Shown here: in pieces, positions 38,048 to 45,694 of the stretch | Layout of the letters: every line of letters starts with the position of its first letter | How positions within the stretch are numbered: the stretch's first letter is position 1 | DNA from: Gp6-AA40 sp036407095 | GTDB taxonomy: Bacteria > Acidobacteriota > Vicinamibacteria > Vicinamibacterales > UBA2999 | Assembly: GCA_036407095.1 (NCBI GenBank) | Contig: DASWZV010000143.1 | Location: 310,001 to 374,000 of the forward strand | Direction of reading: 5' to 3' | DNA: 64,000 nt | The notes under the pieces: generated by a model | Seen by the model: the letters and a program-made list of their open reading frames with translations, nothing else | Told to the model about the DNA's origin: nothing | Databases searched by the model: none | Program-made: the position numbers and the translations under genes

Positions 38048-39412
38048 TTAGAAGCTCACACCCATTCCGAAATTGACGCGCGGGCTCCCGTGTTCGGGCC
38101 ACCCGACGTCGAGATCGAGAACGAACACCGCAGCGCCGAAGAACACGCCGCCGCCGATTCCGCGTTCGAGTCGTTGATCGGCGAGCCGCCCGGTCGACGC
38201 CCAGGCGGTTCCCGCATCGACGAATCCCTTTACGCCGAAGCGTCCGAAGTTCAGCGGCGAGGTGAGCGGCACGCGAAGCTCCGCTGAGATCGCCGCCATG
38301 CTGTCGCCGGCGCGGTGCCCCGCCGGGTACCCGCGAAGCGAATCGCTTCCGCCGAGCAGCGACTGCTCGGCGGCGGGCAGCGGTGAGTCCGCGCGCTCGA
38401 GTTGTCCGCGAAGCGCCAGCACCATCGAACCACCCACGCCGATGTAGCCGCGCGCATCGGTGAGCCATCGTCCGGCATCACCCCCGCCGCTCGAAAACGC
38501 GAGCCGTTCCCAGCCGACCTGCGTGTGGATCGCATTGCGTGGAAACGAGGGATCGATGCGTGTATCGACGATGGCATGGAAACCGGCGGCGGTATGCCGC
38601 GCATCGTAAGTGTCACCGAACTGGACCTGCGCGACCCGCGTGTCCGCCCCGACACGGAGCCACGGCAGGAGGATGCGATCGACGTCGACGCGAACATCCT
38701 GTCGGAGATCGGAGAGCTCGTAGAACGGATTCACGCGCCGGTTGACCGAGGCGCCGACGTGCACGAGCGATATCGGCCCCCGATCGAACGCGCGCTCGAG
38801 ATCGACACCGGCTCGCCGTTCTCCTCCCCACGTGAGCGGCACCGACACGCGGCTGCGACCGCCGATGACGTCGGCGAACGCCACCCGCGCGCCATAGGTG
38901 AACCCGTAGCCGTCGGCGTAATTGAGCACCGGGAGCCATTGACCGGCAGCACCCAGCCGCTTGAGAGGACCGGGGGTGAGATCGTCCGGCGTGATCCCGG
39001 CCCGTTCCTCGATCAGGATGACGATGAGGATGTCGGAGGGGTTGTCGATCGATCGTAAGCGGCGCCTGACCTCTACGTTGTCGAACCGGTGACTCGATTT
39101 CAGCTTCTGCTCGGCATCGTGAATCGTGGCTTCGGTGGCCGGCGCTCCGGTCGCGAGGCCACTGAGCGAGATGACATCGGCATCGGGCGTCGTGTGATTC
39201 CCGTGGACGCGGATCTCGTTGATCGTCTCCGTCTGAGCCCGGGCCACGGAGGGCACGGAGAATAGGGCCACGGAGATCACGAAGATCACGAAGTTGAGAA
39301 ACGGAGACCGCCTTTGTGACCTTTGTGTTCTTTGTGGCCAGCTCTTCGTGACCTCCGTGACCTCCGTGGCCGAATTCTCCATGTTCTCCGCGGCCAAGCG
39401 GGGCGCGCTCAT
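38048..39412 (-). CDS. Small Omp85-family outer-membrane protein with one POTRA domain
   Basis: 454 residues. One POTRA-like module after the signal region (INEIRVHGNHTTPDADVISL and onward) and a C-terminal beta-barrel with the LRGY loop (GGSDSLRGYPAGHRAGDSMA) and terminal motif RVNFGMGVSF. The start codon ATG overlaps the stop of the preceding gene (ATGA), fixing the 5' end. The first about 58 residues are unusual: NSATEVTEVTKSW, QRTQRSQRR, then FLNFVIFVISVALFSVPSV, all encoded by the arms of a family-B repeat; the last part works as the signal-peptide core. Confidence 0.88.
   Translation of the reverse strand: MSAPRLAAENMENSATEVTEVTKSWPQRTQRSQRRSPFLNFVIFVISVALFSVPSVARAQTETINEIRVHGNHTTPDADVISLSGLATGAPATEATIHDAEQKLKSSHRFDNVEVRRRLRSIDNPSDILIVILIEERAGITPDDLTPGPLKRLGAAGQWLPVLNYADGYGFTYGARVAFADVIGGRSRVSVPLTWGGERRAGVDLERAFDRGPISLVHVGASVNRRVNPFYELSDLRQDVRVDVDRILLPWLRVGADTRVAQVQFGDTYDARHTAAGFHAIVDTRIDPSFPRNAIHTQVGWERLAFSSGGGDAGRWLTDARGYIGVGGSMVLALRGQLERADSPLPAAEQSLLGGSDSLRGYPAGHRAGDSMAAISAELRVPLTSPLNFGRFGVKGFVDAGTAWASTGRLADQRLERGIGGGVFFGAAVFVLDLDVGWPEHGSPRVNFGMGVSF
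39241..39394. repeat. Family-B inverted element inside the 5' end of the Omp85 gene
   Basis: The plus strand reads left to right GCCACGGAGGGCACGGAG, GGCCACGGAG, ATCACGAAG (twice), AACGGAG, then CCTTTGTG, CTTTGTGGCC, CTTCGTG, CCTCCGTGACCTCCGTGGCC and TTCTCC. The whole 150 bp element is translated on the minus strand as the leader and signal peptide of the Omp85 protein. Confidence 0.92.
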
Positions 39413-40347
39413 CGCACCCTCGTGCTCACGGTCGCGAGCTTGTAATCATGGAAGTCGGCGGCGTAGCGTCCGTCGACCTCGCCGATCGCCAGCGACATGT
39501 CGAAGCCGACGCGAATCGCGCGAGGCAGCCAGACATCGGGGAACGGCTGTCCCATTTCCATCGCTGCGCGCAGGCCGTCGATGCGGACGATCGAGCGTCC
39601 AGGCAGGAAGTCGAGCGGAAGGTTGTGGAAGTCGTACTTGAGGATCTGATGCTCGGCCGGGTCCACCCACAGCGTGACGAGCGCGACCTTGTCCATCTTG
39701 GCGTCGATCTGGTCGTCGCGTTTCCGGATCTCTTTGTTCGCGCGCTTGCGCCCCTCGTTGAAGAGTTTCGTCGGGTAGTACTCGATGCGAAGCACGTTGC
39801 GCCCTTCGAGTGTTTCGCGTCCGGCGAGCGCGTACTGCCCGGGGTCGAACTTGAACTTCAGGAAGTACGCGGCAGAGACGAAGCCCGGCTCGATTGCCTC
39901 GCGCACGCTGGCTTCGCTGATCGCGCCGGCGTTGGTGTCGCCGGCATCAGGCGCGGGCGAGTCGGTGGCGCTGGAGGTATTGCTTCGGGCCGCACGCTCG
40001 GCTCGCCGCTTTTCGCGCCGCTGCTCGCGTTGCAGCCATTCCTCTTCCGCCTTCCGCCGTTCGTTCTCGCTGATGATGACGCCGTCGGCTCGGAGCGGAC
40101 TCTTGATGAAGATCCCGTCGCGGGGAAACCAGGCGTAGTCGCGCTGCGTGCCGTAGAGCGGCCGGGCACCCGGCCCTGTGATTTGCAGCGTCTCCCGCTC
40201 TTCCAGTACGTACTGCTGAAGTTTTTTCCAGTTGTCGTCGCGCCGTTCCAGCACCCGCGACATGAAGGCATCGAGATCGGTTTGAGCGGAGAGGCTGCCG
40301 AGCGTCCAGGCGACCGCGGCGAGGGTCAACAGCAGACGTGCGAGCAC
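39409..40347 (-). CDS. Exported protein of unknown function, partner of the small Omp85 protein
   Basis: 312 residues with signal peptide (MLARLLLTLAAVAWTLGSLSA). A charged helical segment rich in Arg/Glu/Lys (about 95-125) is followed by a mixed beta region (YALAGRETLEGRNVLRIEYY, LVTLWVDPAEHQILKYDFHN) reminiscent of LolA/LolB-like or outer-membrane lipoprotein-sorting folds. Translationally coupled to the Omp85 gene by ATGA, so the two probably act together at the outer membrane. Confidence 0.75.
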   Translation of the reverse strand: MLARLLLTLAAVAWTLGSLSAQTDLDAFMSRVLERRDDNWKKLQQYVLEERETLQITGPGARPLYGTQRDYAWFPRDGIFIKSPLRADGVIISENERRKAEEEWLQREQRREKRRAERAARSNTSSATDSPAPDAGDTNAGAISEASVREAIEPGFVSAAYFLKFKFDPGQYALAGRETLEGRNVLRIEYYPTKLFNEGRKRANKEIRKRDDQIDAKMDKVALVTLWVDPAEHQILKYDFHNLPLDFLPGRSIVRIDGLRAAMEMGQPFPDVWLPRAIRVGFDMSLAIGEVDGRYAADFHDYKLATVSTRVR

Positions 40348-40440
40348 GGGGACTCTTTCTGGCTGGCTGGCGTCTGCTTGGACGAGCCCCGGCCGAAAAT
40401 GGTTTCAAGACTGGTGCGCTAAAGCCTTGAATTCTAAGCG

Positions 40441-40475
40441 CTCCCTGATACCTGATTCCTGAATCCTGATTCCTG
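40441..40475. repeat. Half element, family A right arm, upstream of nrdJ
   Basis: CTGATACCTGATTCCTGAAT and CCTGATTCCTG units without an opposing arm here. An opposing GGAATCAGG arm lies at 43624-43655, just beyond the nrdJ stop, so nrdJ is bracketed by the two halves in inverted orientation. Confidence 0.75.
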
Positions 40476-40480
40476 TACAA

Positions 40481-40528
40481 TATCCACATATTGCGCTTGC
40501 CCTAAAAGAAAAGCTCAATATGTTGTGG
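40481..40528 (+). promoter_or_regulatory. Tandem NrdR boxes
   Basis: Box 1 TATCCACATATTGCGC (40481-40496) and box 2 GCTCAATATGTTGTGG (40513-40528) fit the published NrdR consensus acaCwAtATaTwGtgt at all strongly conserved positions (C4, A6, A8, T9, T11, G13). They are separated by 16 bp, about three helical turns centre to centre, the standard arrangement. NrdR is an ATP/dATP-sensing repressor of ribonucleotide reductase genes; the downstream gene is exactly such a gene. Confidence 0.85.
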
Positions 40529-40536
40529 TTTGCTGC

Positions 40537-40565
40537 TTGACAAACAGTGAAACGGGGCGCACTAT
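40537..40565 (+). promoter_or_regulatory. Candidate nrdJ promoter
   Basis: TTGACA (40537-40542), 17 bp, CACTAT (40560-40565), immediately downstream of NrdR box 2. A second possibility is TACAAT at 40476-40481 overlapping box 1. The transcript would have a leader of about 155 nt, containing GTGCT-CCC-AGCAC and, next to the ribosome-binding site, GGACGC...GCGTCC hairpins. The rest of the 380 bp interval holds no gene. Confidence 0.5.
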
Positions 40566-40728
40566 GGCCGGGCGCTCAACGACAGTGTAACGGGCTGAGT
40601 GCTCCCAGCACCCGGCTGATCGAGGAAGCCTTCAGGACGTCTCGAGCGCACACCACCGACAGATTTCCGGGACGCTACCGATGGGGTAGGTGCGTCCATG
40701 TGAGTTGAACACGATATCGGAGGAGAGC

Positions 40729-43620
40729 ATGGACAGAGGCCCTGCCCGCGAGGCTGCCGGTCAGCAGGCGACTCACGCTGGAGCTCCCGACCCCTCGACT
40801 CGCGCGCGAAAGGGCGCCGAGGCGAAGGCGCCGCTGGTGCCCGGCCTGGAGTTCCCTCGCTACTTCACCCTGCCCGGCGTGGATCCATTCGACGAGGTCG
40901 AATGGGAAATCCGGTCGGCGGTGATTGGCAACGAGAAGGGCAAGGTCGTGTTCGAGCAGCGCGACGTCGAGATTCCGCGCACCTGGTCGCAGCAGGCCAC
41001 CAACATCGTCGTCTCCAAATATTTTCGCGGGCAGATCGGGACGCCCGAGCGCGAGCACAGCGTCAAACAGTTGATCGGCCGGGTCGTCGACACGATCACG
41101 GCGTGGGCACGCAAGGACAAGTACTTCGCAAGCGAAGAGGCGTTGCAGTCGTTCAGCCACGAACTGAAGCACCTGCTCGTGTATCAGAAGGCCGCGTTCA
41201 ACAGCCCGGTCTGGTTCAACTGCGGGTTCGAGAAGGCGCCGCAGTGCTCGGCCTGCTTCATCAACTCCGTGCAGGACACGATGGATTCGATCCTCACCCT
41301 GGCCAAGACGGAGGGGATGCTCTTCAAGTACGGCTCGGGCACGGGCAGCAATCTGTCGGCGATTCGATCGTCGAAAGAGCTGCTGGCGGGCGGCGGCACT
41401 GCCTCGGGGCCGGTGTCGTTCATGAAGGGGTACGACGCGTTTGCCGGCGTCATCAAGTCGGGAGGCAAGACGCGGCGGGCGGCGAAGATGGTCATCCTCA
41501 ACGCCGATCACCCCGACGTGATGGAGTTCATCAACTGCAAGGTCGAGGAAGAGAAGAAGGCGTGGGCGCTCATCGACGCCGGCTACGACGGCTCGTTCAC
41601 CGGCCCGGCGTATGCGTCGGTGTTCTTCCAGAACTCCAATAACAGCGTGCGCGTGACCGACGACTTCATGCGCGCGGTGCTCGATGACGGAGAGTGGCAG
41701 ACGAAGAGGGTCGTGGGCGGCGAGCCGATGGACACCTACAAGGCCCGCGACCTGATGCACGGCATCGCGGAGGGCACGTGGGTGTGCGGCGATCCCGGCA
41801 TGCAGTTCGACACCACGGTCAACGAGTGGCACACCTGTCCGACGACGAGCCGCATCAACGCGAGCAATCCGTGTTCGGAGTACATGTTCCTGGACGACTC
41901 GGCCTGCAACCTCGCCTCGATCAACCTGATGAAGTTCGTGAAAGACGATGGCGAGTTCGACGTGGCCGCGTTCAAGTCGGCGTCCCGGACGCTGATCACG
42001 GCGCAGGAGATCATCGTCCCCAACTCGAGTTATCCGACGAAGGCGATCGAGCGCAACTCGCACGAGTTCCGCCCGCTCGGCCTGGGCTACGCGAACCTCG
42101 GGGCGCTGTTGATGTCGCGCGGCTTGCCCTACGACAGCGACGAGGGTCGCGCGTATGCGGCGGCGATCACGGCGGTCATGACCGGCGAGGCCTACGCGCA
42201 GTCGGCCAAGGTCGCGCGCGATCATGGCGGGCCGTTCGGAGGATTCGAGGTCAACCGCGAGCCGTTCCTGCGCGTGATGCGGAAGCATCGCGACGCCGTG
42301 AGCGAGATCAACCCGAAGCACGTACCGGTGGATCTCCATGCGGCGGCCAGGCAGGCCTGGGATGAAGCGGTCGAGCTCGGCGAGGACTTCGGCTACCGCA
42401 ACGCGCAGGCCACGGTGCTCGCGCCGACCGGCACCATCGGCTTCATGATGGACTGCGACACGACCGGCGTCGAGCCGGACATCGCGCTCGTCAAGTACAA
42501 GAAGCTCGTCGGCGGCGGGTTGATGAAGATCGTCAACACCACGGTACCGATGGCGCTCGAGAAGCTTGGCTACACCACCCCGCAGATCGAGGCGATCGTC
42601 CACCACATCGACGAGCAGGAGACGATCGAGGGTGCGCCGTTCCTGAAAGAGGAGCACCTGCCGGTCTTCGATTGCGCCTTCAAGGCAGCCAACGGCGAGC
42701 GGTCGATCCACTACATGGGCCACATCCGGATGATGGGCGCCACGCAGCCGTTCATCTCGGGTGCGATCAGCAAGACGGTGAACGTGCCCCGCGAGGCGAC
42801 CGTCGAGGACATCGAGAAGGCGTACATCGAGTCGTGGCGTCTCGGCGCGAAGGCGATCTCGATCTATCGCGACGGCAGCAAGCGGACGCAGCCGCTGAAC
42901 ACGTCGAAAACACAGGTCACCGACACGCGCAACGTCACCGAGGTCAGGGAAGTGGTCAAGGAAGTCGTCAAAATCGTCGAGCGGCCGCAGCGGCGCAAGC
43001 TGCCCGACGAGCGCAATTCGATTACGCACAAATTCGACGTCGCCGGCCACGAGGGCTACATCACCGTGGGCCTCTTCGAGGACGGAACCCCGGGCGAGAT
43101 CTTCCTCGTCATGGCCAAGGAAGGCTCGACGATCTCGGGCTTCGCCGACGCGTTTGCGCAGGCGGTGTCGTACTGCCTGCAGTACGGCGTGCCGCTGCAG
43201 ACGCTCGTCGACAAGTTCAGCCATTCGCGCTTCGAGCCGTCGGGGATGACGAAGAATCCCGAAGTCCGCTTCGCCAAGTCGATCGTCGACTACATCTTCC
43301 GCTGGATGGCGACGAAGTTCCTCTCGCCCGAGGCGCAGTACCGCGCCGGTGTGAACATGCGTGAAGAACCCGCCGAAATAAACGGGGTGCCGGTCCCGTC
43401 GAAGCTCGGGACGAGCGAAGGCGGCCGGACAGAGGTGAAGCCTGAAACGCCCAAGGCCGAAACAACACTAAGAGCTGAATCGAGGCCGCGTGCCTCCGAA
43501 TTTGCAGCGATGCGCAATCAGGAGGATGCCCCCCCGTGCAGTACGTGCGGCTCGATCATGATCCGCAGCGGCAGCTGCTACAAATGCGCCAACTGCGGCA
43601 CGACATCAGGCTGTGCCTGA
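40729..43620 (+). CDS. nrdJ: Vitamin B12-dependent (class II) ribonucleotide reductase
   Basis: 963 residues from ATG 40729, preceded by GGAGGAGA. Makes deoxyribonucleotides with adenosylcobalamin as radical source. It shows FNSPVWFNCGFEKAPQCSACF with the first active-site Cys, KYGSGTGSNLSAIRS, the loop Cys/Glu region NPCSEYMFLDDSACNLASIN, and APTGTIGFMMDCDTTGVEPD in the catalytic barrel. The C-terminus has a zinc-ribbon-like Cys-rich tail (CSTCGSIMIRSGSCYKCANC) that is usual in long NrdJ forms and carries the redox cysteines. Upstream tandem NrdR boxes indicate repression by NrdR. No other nrd genes are in the window. Confidence 0.97.
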   Translation: MDRGPAREAAGQQATHAGAPDPSTRARKGAEAKAPLVPGLEFPRYFTLPGVDPFDEVEWEIRSAVIGNEKGKVVFEQRDVEIPRTWSQQATNIVVSKYFRGQIGTPEREHSVKQLIGRVVDTITAWARKDKYFASEEALQSFSHELKHLLVYQKAAFNSPVWFNCGFEKAPQCSACFINSVQDTMDSILTLAKTEGMLFKYGSGTGSNLSAIRSSKELLAGGGTASGPVSFMKGYDAFAGVIKSGGKTRRAAKMVILNADHPDVMEFINCKVEEEKKAWALIDAGYDGSFTGPAYASVFFQNSNNSVRVTDDFMRAVLDDGEWQTKRVVGGEPMDTYKARDLMHGIAEGTWVCGDPGMQFDTTVNEWHTCPTTSRINASNPCSEYMFLDDSACNLASINLMKFVKDDGEFDVAAFKSASRTLITAQEIIVPNSSYPTKAIERNSHEFRPLGLGYANLGALLMSRGLPYDSDEGRAYAAAITAVMTGEAYAQSAKVARDHGGPFGGFEVNREPFLRVMRKHRDAVSEINPKHVPVDLHAAARQAWDEAVELGEDFGYRNAQATVLAPTGTIGFMMDCDTTGVEPDIALVKYKKLVGGGLMKIVNTTVPMALEKLGYTTPQIEAIVHHIDEQETIEGAPFLKEEHLPVFDCAFKAANGERSIHYMGHIRMMGATQPFISGAISKTVNVPREATVEDIEKAYIESWRLGAKAISIYRDGSKRTQPLNTSKTQVTDTRNVTEVREVVKEVVKIVERPQRRKLPDERNSITHKFDVAGHEGYITVGLFEDGTPGEIFLVMAKEGSTISGFADAFAQAVSYCLQYGVPLQTLVDKFSHSRFEPSGMTKNPEVRFAKSIVDYIFRWMATKFLSPEAQYRAGVNMREEPAEINGVPVPSKLGTSEGGRTEVKPETPKAETTLRAESRPRASEFAAMRNQEDAPPCSTCGSIMIRSGSCYKCANCGTTSGCA

Positions 43621-43623
43621 TGG

Positions 43624-43655
43624 AAGGAATCAGGGTTCAGGAATCGGGAGTCAGC
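43624..43655. repeat. Half element, family A left arm, downstream of nrdJ
   Basis: AGGAATCAGGGTTCAGGAAT and CGGGAGTCAG units begin 3 bp after the nrdJ stop. The complementary CTGATTCC arm is upstream of nrdJ at 40441-40475. Confidence 0.75.
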
Positions 43656-43720
43656 GGGAGACGGGCACTCTGGCATCGGGGCTAAGGGGACGGAATCCAT
43701 GAGGACTTTGATTATCTGGA

Positions 43721-43808
43721 GTGAGTAGGCCGCGTTACTCACGGCAAAACCGACGCAGGCCGGGTCTTGCTGTGTAGACCTGGCAACGAGGGCCGGTTAC
43801 CCGGCCCT
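43721..43808 (+). ncRNA. Structured leader, three consecutive stem-loops
   Basis: Hairpin 1: GTGAGTA (43721) with TACTCAC (43736-43742). Hairpin 2: GCCGGGTCT (43759) with AGACCTGGC (43776-43784), one G-U pair. Hairpin 3: AGGGCCGG (43789) with CCGGCCCT (43801-43808), terminator-like. Between hairpins 1 and 2 lies GGCAAAACCGACGCAGGCC, which resembles the GGCAAACC and GACGCAAAGCC core of c-di-GMP-I riboswitches but lacks the P1b helix. Located just upstream of the TPR gene. Identity unproven. Confidence 0.35.
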
Positions 43809-43845
43809 TCGCATGTACTGGCGGTTATACTCGCTGCACCGACAG

Positions 43846-44571
43846 ATGGGCTTTTCCCAGTTCTTCCAGTGGGGCCTGCTCCTCCAGGCGTTCGCGATCG
43901 TACATTTCATTCGTCGACGGCCGGACACCTTCTGGCTGTACGTCATCATCTTTCTCGGCGCCCTCGGCGCGTTCGTCTACATCGTCGTGGAGGTCGTGCC
44001 CGACCTCGGGCTGCTGCGGCAGGCTTTCGAGTCGCACGGCCGGCGCAAGCGGATCAGCATGCTCGAGGCGCTCGTGCTCGAGAACCCCGCATCGGGCAAC
44101 TACGAAGAGCTCGGCGATCTGTATCTGGACGAGGGGAAGTTCGCGCGCGCCAAAGAGTGCTACGACAAGGCGATCTCACCCCGCAGCGCGCAGCTCGATC
44201 CGATCTATCGGCGCGGGATCGCTGAAATCAATCTCCGGGATTTCGCCGGCGCCGTCACCGACCTCGAGCTCGTCACGTCGCGCGAGCCGAAATACGATTC
44301 ACACCGCGCGATGGCGCTGCTCGCTCACGCGTATGCGAACACCGGCCAGCTCGAGAAGGCGCGGTCGCTGTTCGAACAGGTCACCGAGGTCTCGACGCTG
44401 TCAGAGACCTATCTCAACTACGCGACCTTTCTCGCCTCACAGAGCCAGACCGCCGATGCCCGCCAGTGGGCCCAGAAGATCCTCGCCAAGAAGCCGACCA
44501 TGCCCCGCTATCTCCAGCGACGAGAGCGGCCGTGGTTCCGCAAAGCCAGTGGGTTGCTGAAACGACTCTGA
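43846..44571 (+). CDS. Membrane-anchored TPR protein
   Basis: 241 residues from ATG 43846; ATG 43813 would add 11 residues but overlaps hairpin 3 of the leader. Two transmembrane helices (FFQWGLLLQAFAIVHFI and FWLYVIIFLGALGAFVYIVV) are followed by about four tetratricopeptide repeats (NYEELGDLYLDEGKFARAKE, IYRRGIAEINLRDFAGAVTD, ALLAHAYANTGQLEKARSLF). Likely a scaffold at the inner membrane. A TATACT hexamer (43826-43831) lies 14 nt before ATG 43846. Confidence 0.8.
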   Translation: MGFSQFFQWGLLLQAFAIVHFIRRRPDTFWLYVIIFLGALGAFVYIVVEVVPDLGLLRQAFESHGRRKRISMLEALVLENPASGNYEELGDLYLDEGKFARAKECYDKAISPRSAQLDPIYRRGIAEINLRDFAGAVTDLELVTSREPKYDSHRAMALLAHAYANTGQLEKARSLFEQVTEVSTLSETYLNYATFLASQSQTADARQWAQKILAKKPTMPRYLQRRERPWFRKASGLLKRL

Positions 44572-44574
44572 GAA

Positions 44575-44742
44575 GCCACGGAGGTTGGCGGAGACACGGT
44601 TTCGCACGGAGCAACGGAGTAACGGAGATCGGACGGAGCAGTCCGCTGACCCACTCACGCCGCAATCGGTCGCCAGCAAACAGCCTCCGTCCGACCTCCG
44701 TTACTCCGTGTCTCGGTGCGAATCCGTGGCTCCGTGAACTCC
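44575..44742. repeat. Inverted tandem-repeat element, family B, after the TPR gene
   Basis: The left arm (44575-44637) contains GCCACGGAGG, ACACGG, GCACGGAGCAACGGAGTAAC and GGACGGAG. The right arm (44682-44742) contains GCCTCCGTCCGACCTCCGTT, ACTCCGTGTC, ATCCGTGGCTCCGTGAAC and CTCCG. It begins 4 bp after the TPR stop. Longest member of the family-B set here. Confidence 0.88.
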
Positions 44743-44786
44743 GCTTCTTTCGCAGCGATATACTGCCCACTCGGGGCGTTCATAGC

Positions 44787-44995
44787 ATGAGGCTCATCAC
44801 TGCGTTGCTCTGGTGTGTGACGGCGACTGAGATCGCCGCGCAGGAGCCGGCGTGGAAATGCCGCGGCGATCAAGGAGTGTGACGATGGAGACGTTCTCCG
44901 TGCGGGGTGGACAGATACATCACGTCGAGGCCGCGCCCTTCGTCACGATTCCGTACGGGCTCGGCAATGGGTGGACTCCTGGATCAGGGCGCTAG
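44787..44995 (+). pseudogene. Degraded secreted-protein gene remnant
   Basis: 44787-44882 encodes a signal-peptide-like MRLITALLWCVTATEIAAQE followed by PAWKCRGDQGV and a stop. Two bases on, in another frame, 44885-44995 encodes METFSVRGGQIHHVEAAPFV and TIPYGLGNGWTPGSGR. The second part reads like the direct continuation of a small exported protein, so a single indel near 44878 plus a premature stop may have broken one gene. Alternatively these are two short genes. The rest of 44743-45010 shows nothing else. Confidence 0.45.
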
Positions 44996-45010
44996 TCTAG
45001 AGAGCTGCTG

Positions 45011-45682
45011 TTGAAATTGCAACTTCGTTGCGCGCTCGTTGTATCGCTGACGGCGATTCTCGTCGGCGGTGTTCCCCGTGCGGATCAAGCCGCGCCGGCA
45101 AGAGCACCGTTCAGGCTCACCGCCGATCCGGACGGGACGCTGCGGTACTTCATCGCCAGGCCTGAGGAGAAATCGGGTTATCGAGAGGGCGACGCCGAGC
45201 TCGCGACCTGGGCGCTGGAGGAGTGGCAGCGCAGCCTGGGTGGCGCGGTCCGCTTCGAACGGGTGGAGCGTGAAGATTCGGCAGCCATTCGCGTGCACTG
45301 GCTGCCATGGTCGGAGGAGGCGGCGCTCGGGCGCATGGAGCCGGCCACGGTGGGCGGGCGCTCGGTCGCGTCTGTCGACATCAGGCCCGACGAATTCCGA
45401 TTCCGCCCGACGGTCAGGCGACGCATCATCGAGGATCCGCTGATGCGAGCGGTGGTTGTCTACTACGTCTGCCTGCACGAGGTCGGGCACGCGCTCGGAT
45501 TGACCCACAGCGACAACGCCCGCGACATCATGTGGCCGGGCGGCAACGGTGGCGTCTCGCTTCCCGTCTACGACCACTATCGTCATCGCATCGAGATGCG
45601 CGACGACATTCCACGCGTGTCGTGGCTCTCGCGCGACGACATCTCGCGCGTCTCGGCCATCTGGCGTCCCATCGCCAGGTAG
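45011..45682 (+). CDS. Matrixin-like zinc metalloprotease, secreted
   Basis: 223 residues from TTG 45011 (no better start; it opens a signal peptide LRCALVVSLTAILVGGVPRA). The zinc-binding consensus is complete: HEVGHALGLTHS (H-E-x2-H-x2-G-x2-H), followed by the Met-turn IMWPG, as in metzincins of the matrixin type. No haemopexin or propeptide Cys switch is evident. Expected to cleave proteins outside the cytoplasm. Confidence 0.85.
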   Translation: MKLQLRCALVVSLTAILVGGVPRADQAAPARAPFRLTADPDGTLRYFIARPEEKSGYREGDAELATWALEEWQRSLGGAVRFERVEREDSAAIRVHWLPWSEEAALGRMEPATVGGRSVASVDIRPDEFRFRPTVRRRIIEDPLMRAVVVYYVCLHEVGHALGLTHSDNARDIMWPGGNGGVSLPVYDHYRHRIEMRDDIPRVSWLSRDDISRVSAIWRPIAR

Positions 45683-45694
45683 CCTCCTCTGCGC

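Noticed and set aside
40675..43224. Long minus-strand reading frame opposite nrdJ (849 codons)
   Set aside because: Same reason: antisense to a strongly conserved enzyme, with no recognisable motif.
43681..43720. Sigma-54 promoter (CTGGCAT-like) upstream of the TPR gene
   Set aside because: No GC pair occurs at the required 10 bp spacing from the GG, so the -12 half is missing.
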